From Idiomarina loihiensis (GTDB lineage: Bacteria; Pseudomonadota; Gammaproteobacteria; Enterobacterales; Alteromonadaceae), in contig NZ_CP074112.1 of assembly GCF_024584785.1 (NCBI RefSeq), positions 2,356,001-2,420,000 on the forward strand: a stretch of 64,000 bases of DNA. The letters run 5' to 3'. Shown here in pieces: positions 49,171-58,596 of this stretch. Under the pieces are notes generated by a model, which did no database searches, was not told the origin of the DNA, and saw only the letters and a list, made by a program, of their open reading frames with translations. Positions within the stretch are counted from its first letter, which is position 1. Every line of letters starts with the position of its first letter. A program made the translations under genes and the position numbers.

Positions 49171-49197
49171 TTATCGGATAGCCGGCGACATTCTTTA
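49171..49197 (-). promoter_or_regulatory. FliA (sigma-28) promoter of the flagellin gene
   Basis: Read leftwards: TAAAGAAT, an 11-base spacer, TCCGATAA, against the consensus TAAAGTTT-N11-GCCGATAA. It lies 59 bases upstream of the flagellin ATG, and fliA is encoded 2.8 kb away. Confidence 0.82.
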
Positions 49198-49345
49198 ATC
49201 TCTATGCGCCAGTTCATGACGCGACATCAATCGCAAGGCCCTAGCTGCTGAACTAAAACTTTTCCCCCTTAGTGACTTTATTTGCGATAATGCAACGGCA
49301 TAAATAAGTCATCACGACACATTTTTATAATAACGAGAGAACATC

Positions 49346-50494
49346 ATGGGTCTTATAATCAAACTCATCCTAGGGATTGTTGCAGGTACACTTATTGGCC
49401 TCTACACCCCCGATTGGATGACACAGCTGCTACTAACCTTCAAAGCAATTTTTGGTCAGCTGTTATTTTTTACCATTCCGCTGCTCATCCTGTTTTTTAT
49501 CACAAGCGGTATCGCTGGATTACCAAAAAATTCTGGAAAACTACTCGGACGCACCCTTGGTATCGCCTATTTATCCACAATCATCGCCGGTATTGTCGCC
49601 TATTTTGTGGCCAGTATTGTGGTGCCTTTCTTAACGACTGCCGCTAAGAGTGCTAAACAAACAGACGCTAACGCGCTGGAACCATTTCTTACCTTAGATA
49701 TGCCCCCCGTATTTGGGGTTATGACAGCATTGGTCCTGGCTTTTATATTTGGGTTAGGGATTGCAAGCACCAAGGCTGAAAACTTAAAGCAAATAAGTGA
49801 CCAGGGTCGTGACATCATCGAGTTACTATTAGGCAAGGTGATCATTCCTTTATTGCCGATCTATATTGCTGGCGTATTCGCAGAAATGGCCGCTGCCGGC
49901 ACTGTTTTCGCCACTCTCAAAACCTTTGGTATCATCTTGCTGCTAGCAGTTGCACTGCACTGGGTTTATATCACCGCGATTTATACCCTTGCCGCGCTGA
50001 AATCAGGGCGTAATCCTTTTGCGCTTATCAAAAACATGTTGCCAGCCTACTTTACTGCGCTTGGTACCATGTCTAGCGCTGCGACTATTCCGGTCACCTT
50101 GCAGAGCGTGAAAAACAATAAGGTTAATGATGACGTGGCCAACTTCGCCGTGCCTTTGTGCGCGACGGTGCATTTGGCAGGTTCAACAATCACCATTGTT
50201 AGCTGTACTCTTGCGGTAATGTATTTACATAGCGCACTCGCTATTCCGTCATTTCTTACCATACTGCCATTCATTTTGATGCTAGGCGTGGTGATGTTGG
50301 CTGCGCCAGGAGTACCAGGAGGTGCCGTGATGTCGGCGGTTGGTTTGCTGGGATCTATGCTGGGTTTTGGCGAGACCGCCATTGCACTTATGATTGCCCT
50401 TTATATGGCCCAAGATAGCTTCGGCACTGCCTGTAATGTTACTGGCGATGGTGCGATTGCGCTGCTAGTCGATTCGTCACGGCAGCAAGCATAA
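49346..50494 (+). CDS. Dicarboxylate/amino acid:cation symporter (DAACS family)
   Basis: A 382-residue secondary transporter of the glutamate/aspartate (SLC1) fold: about eight membrane helices and two re-entrant loops. The motifs GTMSSAATIPVTLQ (first serine-rich loop), GSTITI, AAPGVPGGAV and DSFGTACNVTGDGA are those of the family. The substrate is probably an acidic amino acid, dicarboxylate or small neutral amino acid. A monocistronic unit with its own terminator. Confidence 0.92.
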   Translation: MGLIIKLILGIVAGTLIGLYTPDWMTQLLLTFKAIFGQLLFFTIPLLILFFITSGIAGLPKNSGKLLGRTLGIAYLSTIIAGIVAYFVASIVVPFLTTAAKSAKQTDANALEPFLTLDMPPVFGVMTALVLAFIFGLGIASTKAENLKQISDQGRDIIELLLGKVIIPLLPIYIAGVFAEMAAAGTVFATLKTFGIILLLAVALHWVYITAIYTLAALKSGRNPFALIKNMLPAYFTALGTMSSAATIPVTLQSVKNNKVNDDVANFAVPLCATVHLAGSTITIVSCTLAVMYLHSALAIPSFLTILPFILMLGVVMLAAPGVPGGAVMSAVGLLGSMLGFGETAIALMIALYMAQDSFGTACNVTGDGAIALLVDSSRQQA

Positions 50495-50512
50495 TTAATT
50501 GGTTTTATAAAT

Positions 50513-50542
50513 AAAAACCCGCCTTTATAAGGCGGGTTTTTT
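50513..50542. terminator. Terminator between the symporter and OmpA-like genes
   Basis: A stem of AAAAACCCGCCTT and its complement with a three-base loop and T runs on both strands, between convergent genes. Confidence 0.93.
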
Positions 50543-50579
50543 GATGGTTAATAACTAGCGTTGCCAATGCGCTTAAGCG

Positions 50580-51206
50580 CTAAGCTTGATTTGGCACTAT
50601 TCGTAACTCGACGCGACGGTTTAACTGCCGCCCAGACTGAGTATTGTTATCTGCAACTGGCATGGTTTCACCATACCCAACTGTCGTAACTCGGCGACTA
50701 TCCACTGCTTGGCCTACTAAATGATTACGTACAGCATTTGCACGGTTCACACTGAGGGTTTGATTATATTCGGCAGCCCCGGTGCTATCCGTGTGACCTT
50801 CCACAATCATGGTGGTTTTGTTGTATTTATTCAACACCTTAGCAACATCATTAAGAACCGGATAAAAACCTTCGCTGACCACCGTGCTATCGGTAGCAAA
50901 GGTTATGGCGCTAGGTAATTGTAGGCGAATATTGTCACCATCACGGATAACTTCAACACCGCTACCTGCTAGCTCTTGGCGAAACTCCTCTTCTTGCTGG
51001 TCCATATAGTTACCTATCGCGCCACCGGCGATAGCGCCTACGACAGCACCCCATGCATACCGACTTTTATCATGGTCGCCCGTGCCTTTACCTAATACGG
51101 CACCTGCTACAGCGCCGATTGCTGCGCCTTTTTGCGCGTTGGTCATATTGGCACAACCGGTAGCCACTAGGGACGACATGGCTACCACTAACATAAGCTT
51201 TTTCAT
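50580..51206 (-). CDS. OmpA-family lipoprotein with glycine-zipper segment
   Basis: The 208-residue protein has a lipoprotein signal (LVATGC, lipidated C18), a glycine-zipper region (GAAIGAVAGAVLGKG, GAVVGAIAGGAIGNYMDQQE) and a C-terminal OmpA peptidoglycan-binding domain (VEGHTDSTGAAEYNQTLSVNRANAVRNHL, GYGETMPVADN, NRRVEL). The layout is that of E. coli YiaD. Probably outer-membrane and cell-wall anchored. It is not obviously part of the flagellum although it lies in the motility region. Confidence 0.92.
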   Translation of the reverse strand: MKKLMLVVAMSSLVATGCANMTNAQKGAAIGAVAGAVLGKGTGDHDKSRYAWGAVVGAIAGGAIGNYMDQQEEEFRQELAGSGVEVIRDGDNIRLQLPSAITFATDSTVVSEGFYPVLNDVAKVLNKYNKTTMIVEGHTDSTGAAEYNQTLSVNRANAVRNHLVGQAVDSRRVTTVGYGETMPVADNNTQSGRQLNRRVELRIVPNQA

Positions 51207-51329
51207 ACAAGGTTCCTTTTAATGCTGATTCAAAACCAAACATAGCTTACTAGCTTTCTTTACAATGAAAGTAGCACATGCATCCTGACAATAAAGCTTT
51301 CTTTGCGTGTTCTTTACCCTCAACCAAGC

Positions 51330-51827
51330 TTACTTAGTAGCTGGGGATTGCGGCGTTCTACGAACAAAAAATGCCACCACCAACGAGGTGAGAACCCCCA
51401 TCACAAAGGCCCCAAGCACGGCTTGCAACATGTAGCTTTGCAATGAGAAATATTGGGCCGCAGCCGTGGCCTCCATGAGTCCGTTCTGCACCGCATAGTC
51501 TGCCATATTAGTGAAGAAATGCGGACTAATCAGGGTATGGATAACCCATTGCGATAGTGGCGTTAATAAGGCGACAAAAACACTGATTAATAGGCCGCAT
51601 TTAAATGCTTGCCCCCAACTAATCAAGCCTCCAAAAACACGATCTCGCTTATCCCGTAGCGCCAGCACATAGATGGTTATTGCTACAATCGCGAACACAT
51701 TAGTATAAATCGCATGTTCTTCTATACGTGTGCTATGCAATCCGAACAATCGCTCGATCAGCATCCACACCCACATCGCTAGAGTAAAGATAACGGCCCA
51801 GCGCAATTCTAGTTTGATAGCATTCAT
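51330..51827 (-). CDS. DUF4199 membrane protein
   Basis: A 165-residue protein with four membrane helices. The layout and the FGGLISWGQAFKCGLLISVF segment match DUF4199, whose role is unknown. It lies between fliA and the OmpA-like gene in the same direction, but 63 bases from fliA and without flagellar hallmarks. Confidence 0.75.
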   Translation of the reverse strand: MNAIKLELRWAVIFTLAMWVWMLIERLFGLHSTRIEEHAIYTNVFAIVAITIYVLALRDKRDRVFGGLISWGQAFKCGLLISVFVALLTPLSQWVIHTLISPHFFTNMADYAVQNGLMEATAAAQYFSLQSYMLQAVLGAFVMGVLTSLVVAFFVRRTPQSPATK

Positions 51828-51890
51828 AGGGTTGTCCTTGTTTTATTATAGTTCTTATTGCGATAACAACTTCAAGAGGTATAGCAGAAA

Positions 51891-52595
51891 CTAGTTATAT
51901 TGCCCAATTCGCGCGCGAATACGTTTAATCGCTTGGCTATGCAATTGACTCACTCGAGATTCGGTGACATCAAGCACCGCACCAATTTCTTTAAGATTTA
52001 GTTCTTCTTGGTAGTAAAGCGTCATCACCAACTGCTCACGCTCGGGTAAGGCTTCTATAGCCTGCAGCAAGAGTCCTTTGAGTTCGGCATCACCAAAGAG
52101 ATTCTCGGGCTGGCTGGCTGGATTTTCCGCAGACTCGGTGTGAGAGCTATCCTCCAACATATCGTCGTAAGACATGATAAGCCCGTTATTGGTATCCAAT
52201 AACAGCTGTTGATAATCGCTCAAAGACATATCTAAGGCTGCTGCAATTTCGCGCTCTTCGGGGCTGCGACCCAACTGCTGTTCTAGCTTGCGTATCGTCT
52301 GTTCAAGTTCGCGTCCGCTGCGGCGCACACTGCGCGGCAACCAATCGCGACTCCGCAGCTCATCAATCATGGCGCCACGAATACGTTGATGGGCATAGGT
52401 TGAAAACGCCACACCTGCCTCAGCATCAAAACGCTCGACACAACTTAACAGGCCTTCAACGCCAGCTTGGATAAGATCGTCCACATCGATACTCGCCGGC
52501 AACCGCACCTTCAAGCTAAAGGCTTGTTTGCGCACCAGCGGATAGTATTGCTCTATCAAGCTCTGTTTGTTGATTTTTCCTGCAGCCGTATACAT
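51891..52595 (-). CDS. fliA: Flagellar sigma factor FliA (sigma-28)
   Basis: A 234-residue sigma-28. Region 2 (DVDDLIQAGVEGLLSCVERFDAEAGVAFSTYAHQRIRGAMIDELR), region 3, and region 4 with the helix-turn-helix (LKEIGAVLDVTESRVSQLHSQA) are complete. It should transcribe late flagellar genes; two matching promoters are visible in this window. Last gene of the flhB-flhA-flhF-flhG-like-fliA run. Confidence 0.96.
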   Translation of the reverse strand: MYTAAGKINKQSLIEQYYPLVRKQAFSLKVRLPASIDVDDLIQAGVEGLLSCVERFDAEAGVAFSTYAHQRIRGAMIDELRSRDWLPRSVRRSGRELEQTIRKLEQQLGRSPEEREIAAALDMSLSDYQQLLLDTNNGLIMSYDDMLEDSSHTESAENPASQPENLFGDAELKGLLLQAIEALPEREQLVMTLYYQEELNLKEIGAVLDVTESRVSQLHSQAIKRIRARIGQYN

Positions 52596-52624
52596 GCGTT
52601 AGGGTCCTGTTTTATTGCACCAAA

Positions 52625-53125
52625 TTAAGACGACAAGACTAATAATTCAATATTAAAGTAGCGTTTGGCGACATCTTGTAAGTTAGCCAGTAAACCTCGC
52701 CGCGCCAAGCTTGCTTGGTGTAATGCAAGAATTTGCTTCGGTGCACCCGCCTGGTGCATGGCTTTCAAGGCTCGATATGCCCGTGCGAAACTATCCAAAT
52801 CATCATTGACCCAGAGCGCCCAGCGTTGGTAAGTACCCACCAACCTAGTCATCTCAGGATAATCTGATGCAACTGGTATCACCCGCCATTGGCTTGCATC
52901 ACCCACCCATTTTTTACCAGCCGCAGCCCAGCGTTGAAATACCTCTAATGCCGCTAAGGCATGTTGCTCATGCAAACTAGGCAAGCCGAGCACCACCACT
53001 TGCTGCCCGTTGAATTGTGACTCATTCGATGGACTCACCTGTTCACTCACCGCTTGCTGCTGGTCTTGCGATTGGTCTTGCCGCTGCGCAGCCCACTGGC
53101 GCAAACTTGCTGCTTGATCACTCAT
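52625..53125 (-). CDS. Reduced FlhG-like protein without ATPase motif
   Basis: A 166-residue protein starting MSDQAASLRQW, which resembles the DQAxGLR helix by which FlhG stimulates FlhF. The C-terminal half (DSFARAYRALKAM... GLLANLQDVAKRYFNIELLVL) resembles the end of FlhG (TDAYALIK..., RFLDVxLxxxG). The MinD-type GKGGVGKT P-loop and switch motifs are absent, and a normal FlhG has 270-300 residues. It sits exactly where flhG lies, ten bases after flhF and 29 before fliA. I infer a degenerate or specialised FlhG that may retain only the FlhF-binding function. Confidence 0.65.
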   Translation of the reverse strand: MSDQAASLRQWAAQRQDQSQDQQQAVSEQVSPSNESQFNGQQVVVLGLPSLHEQHALAALEVFQRWAAAGKKWVGDASQWRVIPVASDYPEMTRLVGTYQRWALWVNDDLDSFARAYRALKAMHQAGAPKQILALHQASLARRGLLANLQDVAKRYFNIELLVLSS

Positions 53126-53134
53126 ACTACTGCG

Positions 53135-55279
53135 TTATGCTCCTGCTTGTCGCCCTGCTGCCACCAACGCTTGGTGAGCCTGTAGAACTCGCAACATACC
53201 AGGCACTAATTTATCCCCCTGCACGCGTCCTCGCTTACCGGTTAAGCTAAGTAACTCACCGCGTAAATGGGCCGCTTCAGGGTGCTGACTGTACTCTAAC
53301 TGCAAAGCGGCGGCGGCCAGAGTTCCAGCCAACAGTAACTGCAATGGTTGCCCGGCCTCACGCATGGTAGTCTTCAACTCGTGCCATGCCAACCTGGTCA
53401 AACGGCTGTACTCTTCGCTTTGCAGCATTGCTTTAACCCGAACTACGAGTTGCTCCGCACTACATCTGCTATCAAGCATCCAATAACGACGCTGCACGGG
53501 GTTTTTACCACTGCCGCCATGTAATTCACCATAAACTACCTGATAAGGAGCATCTGCTTGATGACTGTCTGCGGCAGCAATGCGCAACTCTAACCGGCGC
53601 ATTTCGCCACGATACAGGAGGTTCTGTTTGGTTAGCGGAATAGCATGCTTCTTAACCAAATCAACGGCTGCAAGCTCAGCCCCTTGAAAGCTTAATTTGT
53701 GGTTTAGATTTAAACTCACCAACCAACCGGTTCCATGTTCGATAAATATCTCTAACAGGGTGGTCGCGGGTAAATAATCAAATAACTGCACCGGTGCCAA
53801 CTGATAGTCCGGTTGCAACTCATCAGCTTGCTGCAATACCGCCGGTAATTGTGGCGCACCGTCGGCGTTTAGGGCCAAATGGGGCGTGCGATGCTGCCAA
53901 CCTTGCAAGGGTTGTGGTGCCGCCCAACGCAACAGCGGAGGAGCCGCTGCAGCAGTGCTAGCGTTTTCCGTAAAGGCCATAGCTTGTAGAGGACTGGGCC
54001 ATTGCTGGGTGCGCCAAGCTTGCTCAAATTCGGTAAACCCTGCCAGTTGTGCTCGTAGCGCTTGAATACTCGACTGAATCACCGAGCCTTGACTGATCAC
54101 TTGGTTAGCCGCCAAACCGGTAGCCAAAGGTTGCTCCCACTCGGCTTGGGCCAGCACTGATTCATTCACCTCGTTCGCTAAACTCTGACTGATCAGCGCG
54201 GCAATATCTGGTGCCTGAATATCTTCTGGCACGCGTTGCCCGACCGAACACGATTGAATGGTCAGCTTATGCCGAATAACCGTATCTAACACGCCACCAA
54301 GTAGCGCTGACTCGTCTAGTTTGGTAAGCACACAGTCTCTTACTGGTAATCCACTTTCGGTACCTAAACGCTGATAAATAGAAGCTACTTCGGCTAGGGT
54401 TTCAGGTTGCGACGCGGCATTTAACAGCAATACCACGCGCGTAGAATCTTTGTAATCATCAGCACCTAGAGCCGCGATTTTCTGGGCTAAACGCTGGTCT
54501 CTTTGACTCATGCCGACCGTATCCACTAACACCAAACGCTTGCCCTGCATTTTTTCCTGCAAGCTGTTCATGGTGTCGCCTTCGGCCAAGGCATGCATCT
54601 CTACATTAAGGAGCTCAGCATAAATAGCCAGTTGTTGTTGAGCCCCAATCCGATAACTATCCGTTGTTACTAACAACAGGCTATCGTGGCCATGGCGCAT
54701 CACGTAGTGAGCTGCCAACTTAGCTGTGGTGGTGGTTTTTCCCACCCCGGTCGGGCCTACTAACGCAAGCACCCCTTGGTGCTCAAGTAAGTCCCAAGTT
54801 CCAGCATGATGGCTTATGCGTGCACCTAATTGCTGCTCAAGCCATTCTTGTGCTGCGGTTAACTGCTTGGCGGAATGATTTAAATGCACCGGTAGCAATG
54901 CTACTAATTGGCGGGCTAGCTCATCGCTATAGCCGCCCGCTCGCATCTTGCGATACAGCTTACGTTTATTGTCGTCGGGTACTTTTAGCCCTTGCTGTTG
55001 GTGCAACATCGCCCGCATGTCCTGCACGTCGCTTAACAGCTGCTGTGCCACTTGTGAAAAGTCGCTACCGGCAATAACACCCGAGGTGGCCTGATGCCCG
55101 TTCGTTGACGGAGCTGTAGTGTCACTTAACTGCAACAGTTCTGCTTCAGCAATGGCAAAAATCTCTGCCCCTTGTGCCGTTTTGCGGGATAACACAATCA
55201 CCGCATCATCGCCCAACGCATCACGTACTTGTCGCATTGCATCTTTATGGCTGGCCGCTAAAAAGCGCCGAATACTCAT
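53135..55279 (-). CDS. flhF: Flagellar SRP-like GTPase FlhF with long C-terminal extension
   Basis: FlhF sets flagellar position and number. The N-terminal MSIRRFLAASHKDAMRQVRDALG segment is followed by an N domain. The G domain has GPTGVGKTTTTAKL (175-188), DTVGMSQRD (253-261) and TKLDES (319-324). The NG unit ends near residue 368, where most FlhF proteins finish soon after. Here another 345 residues follow, with no motif I recognise, predicted soluble and mixed alpha/beta. It overlaps flhA by four bases. Confidence 0.9.
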   Translation of the reverse strand: MSIRRFLAASHKDAMRQVRDALGDDAVIVLSRKTAQGAEIFAIAEAELLQLSDTTAPSTNGHQATSGVIAGSDFSQVAQQLLSDVQDMRAMLHQQQGLKVPDDNKRKLYRKMRAGGYSDELARQLVALLPVHLNHSAKQLTAAQEWLEQQLGARISHHAGTWDLLEHQGVLALVGPTGVGKTTTTAKLAAHYVMRHGHDSLLLVTTDSYRIGAQQQLAIYAELLNVEMHALAEGDTMNSLQEKMQGKRLVLVDTVGMSQRDQRLAQKIAALGADDYKDSTRVVLLLNAASQPETLAEVASIYQRLGTESGLPVRDCVLTKLDESALLGGVLDTVIRHKLTIQSCSVGQRVPEDIQAPDIAALISQSLANEVNESVLAQAEWEQPLATGLAANQVISQGSVIQSSIQALRAQLAGFTEFEQAWRTQQWPSPLQAMAFTENASTAAAAPPLLRWAAPQPLQGWQHRTPHLALNADGAPQLPAVLQQADELQPDYQLAPVQLFDYLPATTLLEIFIEHGTGWLVSLNLNHKLSFQGAELAAVDLVKKHAIPLTKQNLLYRGEMRRLELRIAAADSHQADAPYQVVYGELHGGSGKNPVQRRYWMLDSRCSAEQLVVRVKAMLQSEEYSRLTRLAWHELKTTMREAGQPLQLLLAGTLAAAALQLEYSQHPEAAHLRGELLSLTGKRGRVQGDKLVPGMLRVLQAHQALVAAGRQAGA

Positions 55280-57357
55280 GCCCTTTCTCCGATTACGGTC
55301 ACTACTTGTATACTACGATCGTCTGGAATTTCAGCCTGCGATAATACTACCAAATCACGTAGCTGACGGCGCAAAAAGTGAGACAACAGTGGCCGTAAAT
55401 TAGGTGCTACCACTAATACCGGTGGTAGACCCATAGCCTCAGCTTTGTGCATGGCCTGCTCGGTTTGTTGTTGTAACGTCATCGCTAAGCTAGGTTCAAT
55501 TGAGCTATTTTGCTGCAAAGCTTGGCTTAACATGGTTTCTAGCTGCATGTCTAAGCCCATTACTTGCAGATTACGCTCACCGCCAAACCATTTTTGCGTG
55601 ATATTTCGCCCTAAAGCTATACGCACTCGGGCCGTTAATTCATGCACATCAGACTGTTGTCCTTCAAACTCTGCCAGTGTATCAAAGATCGAGCGTAAAT
55701 CGCGGATAGATACGTCTTCTTCTAGCAAGTATTGCAGCACCCGCTGTAGGGTCGTTACGGTCACGCACTTAGGAATAACGTCGTCAACTAACGCCTTATT
55801 CTCTTCGCCCAGTTTATCTACCAACTGCTGCACCTCTTGGCGACCGAGTAAATCTGCCGAATAGCGCTGTAACAGATGGTTTAAATGAGTTGCCACTACG
55901 GTACTTGCATCAACCACCGTGTAGCCAAAGATTTGTGCATGCTCACGTTGATCCGCTTGAATCCAATGGGCCGGCAAACCAAACGCAGGGTCAGTGGTTT
56001 CTATCCCTTCTATCGCGCCAGTTACTTGGCCCGGATTAATCGCCAGCCAACGATCCGGGTAAATCTCCGCACGACCAATCTCACCGCCTTTCAGGGTAAT
56101 GGTATAGGTGTTTGGTTTGAGCTCTAAATTATCGCGAATATGAACCACAGGTGGTAGAAAGCCCACTTCTTGGGCAAACTTCTTACGCACACTTTTTATT
56201 CGTCCTAGCAGTTCACCTTGCTGATTATCATCCACCAGTGCTATCAATCGATGGCCAACTTCCATGCCCAAAGTATCCACTAACTGCACATCTTGCCAAC
56301 TAGCTTCAGGGCTACTGAAGGTGGGTGCAGGAGCTGCTTCGGTGGCGCTGGCTGCGGCTTGCTGTTGCTGCTGCTTTTGCTGTAAATACCAAGCAAATCC
56401 GCCCAACATGGCGGTGAACAACAAGAAGATAAAGTTTGGCATGCCTGGCACTAAACCAAGCAAACCAATCACCCCGGCCGCCAAATACAACACCTTAGGG
56501 CTGACAAAGAGTTGCTTTATAAGCTGCTGGCCAACATCTTGCTCGGTGTTGACCCTAGATACAGTTACCCCGGCTGCGGTTGAGATAATCAGCGCAGGAA
56601 TCTGTGCCACCAAGCCGTCTCCGATGGTCAGCAACACATAAGTATGGGCTGCGTCACCGGCACTCATATTGTGCTGCATAACCCCAATTAATAAGCCGCC
56701 GATAATGTTCACTACCATGATCACAATACCGGCTACAGCATCACCACGAACAAACTTACTGGCACCGTCCATCGACCCGTAAAACTCGGCCTCTTGAGCA
56801 ACTTCTTGGCGGCGTCGACGAGCTTCTTCTTCACCAATCAGGCCGGCGTTAAGATCGGCGTCAATCGCCATTTGCTTGCCGGGCATAGCGTCTAACGTGA
56901 ACCTAGCTCCAACTTCAGCAATACGTCCGGCACCCTTGGTAATCACCATAAAGTTAATAATGACCAAAATGGCAAAGACCACTAGGCCAACCGCAAAATT
57001 ACCGCCTACCAAGAATTCACCAAAGGCTTCAATCACCTTGCCTGCCGCGTCACCTCCGTTATGCCCCTCCATCAACACCACTCGGGTTGAGGCCACGTTC
57101 AAGCTCAGACGCAATAGCGTGGTAAACAGCAATACAGCAGGAAATGCAGCAAATTCAAGAGGCTTTTCGGTGAACATACTCACCAATAACACCATCAAGC
57201 TGAGCGCAATGTTAAAGGTAAACAAAAAGTCCAAGGCAAAGGGCGGCAATGGCAATACCATCATCGCCAAAATCATCAAAATTAGAACCGGGCCTACCAG
57301 CACTTGCAGCCGTGCAGTGGTCAAGCTACCCGCGAGGGCTTGATAGCTTAATTTCAT
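55276..57357 (-). CDS. flhA: Flagellar export gate protein FlhA
   Basis: The 693-residue export gate. Eight membrane segments occupy the first half, with the FHIPEP-type loop region ([24 protein letters not shown] here as [14 protein letters not shown]). The cytoplasmic C domain that receives chaperone-substrate complexes fills the second half. Overlaps flhB by four bases and flhF by four. Confidence 0.97.
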   Translation of the reverse strand: [693 protein letters not shown]

Positions 57358-58496
57358 GATGCGGGTACCTCATAATCTGCAGGAACAACAATGTTTTCAG
57401 GCGTTGGCGGCACAGCGACGGTGCCTTGCTCTGCGCGTTTTAACTGGAACGCCCAAGCTAAAACCTCGGCCACAGCGGTATAGAGAGCGGCAGGGATCTC
57501 ATGCCCTAAATCAACGTGAGTATACAATGCTCGCGCCAAGGGTGCAGCCTCTAAGCGGGGGATCTGGTGTTCATCACCTAACTCTCGAATACGCTGAGCC
57601 ACCAAATCTGTCCCTTTCGCAATCACTCTGGGGGCACCCATGGCACCATCTTGATACGACAAAGCCACGGCATAGTGAGTTGGGTTAGTAATAATCACGT
57701 CGGCTTTTGGCACCTCACTCATCATTCGGCGCCGGGCCATAGCTTGTTGCTGCTGTCTAATCTTACCTTTAACGTGCGGGTCACCCTCTGTTTCCTTGTT
57801 TTCTCGTTTTACTTCTTCTTTGCTCATCCGCAATTTTTTTGTATGGGTGAATAATTGATAGGGCACGTCAAACAGCACCACCACTATTAGAGTTAGAATC
57901 ATCAAGAGGCAGGCGAGCGCAGCAAGTTTCATGGCCTCAAACAAAGCACTCTTAACGTTTAGTGACATCAGCGCCAAAAAAGTATCGCGGTGTTGCCATA
58001 AAAACAGCATCAATACGCCGCCCACCAAGATCGACTTCGCCAAAGCTTTACCTAATTCTGCCAACGCCTGGCTCGAGAACGTGCGCTTAAGTCCTTTTAG
58101 TGGGTTAAGCTTTTCAAATTTCGGCTGCAAAGATTTAGCCGACACCACCCAACCACCTAATAGCGCCGGAGCAATCAAGGCCAACAGCAGCATCACGGCA
58201 AACAAAGGCAACAGCGCCAGCAGTGCTGATTGGCCCAACTCTAGAACATTTTGCAGCATAGGCCCGGCTTCAGACACTTGTAGGCGTTCAAACAGAAAAG
58301 CTTGCTCCATCACCCTACCCAAGTTTTGATAAAGGGTTTCGCTTACGGCCCAAAGTACGCCAACGCCGCCAAACAGTATGACAAATGTCGTTAAATCACG
58401 CGATCGTGCAACCTGACCTTCTTCCCGCGATTTTTCAATTCGCCTGGCCGTGGGGTCTTCTGTTTTTTCCTGATCGCTGGTTTGTTCTTCTGCCAT
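57354..58496 (-). CDS. flhB: Flagellar export switch protein FlhB
   Basis: A 380-residue substrate-specificity switch. It has four membrane helices after a charged N terminus (EKTEDPTARRIEKSREEGQVARSRDL), then the cytoplasmic domain with the autocleavage site NPTH at N271-P272 and HYAVALSYQDGAMGAPRVIAKG. A second, orphan FlhB C-terminal-like protein is encoded in the same cluster. Confidence 0.97.
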   Translation of the reverse strand: MAEEQTSDQEKTEDPTARRIEKSREEGQVARSRDLTTFVILFGGVGVLWAVSETLYQNLGRVMEQAFLFERLQVSEAGPMLQNVLELGQSALLALLPLFAVMLLLALIAPALLGGWVVSAKSLQPKFEKLNPLKGLKRTFSSQALAELGKALAKSILVGGVLMLFLWQHRDTFLALMSLNVKSALFEAMKLAALACLLMILTLIVVVLFDVPYQLFTHTKKLRMSKEEVKRENKETEGDPHVKGKIRQQQQAMARRRMMSEVPKADVIITNPTHYAVALSYQDGAMGAPRVIAKGTDLVAQRIRELGDEHQIPRLEAAPLARALYTHVDLGHEIPAALYTAVAEVLAWAFQLKRAEQGTVAVPPTPENIVVPADYEVPAS

Positions 58497-58596
58497 CGCT
58501 GCTGCTACGCAATAAAAACTTAGAGTTAGGGATATTGCGCTCTAGTATGCCGCAGTTGAGGCGGTTTGAAGGACTGAATAACGGGGTTAGAACCCT

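Noticed and set aside
49571-49579. Perfect DnaA box TTATCCACA
   Set aside because: A single isolated copy inside the symporter coding region, with no companion boxes or A/T-rich unwinding element.
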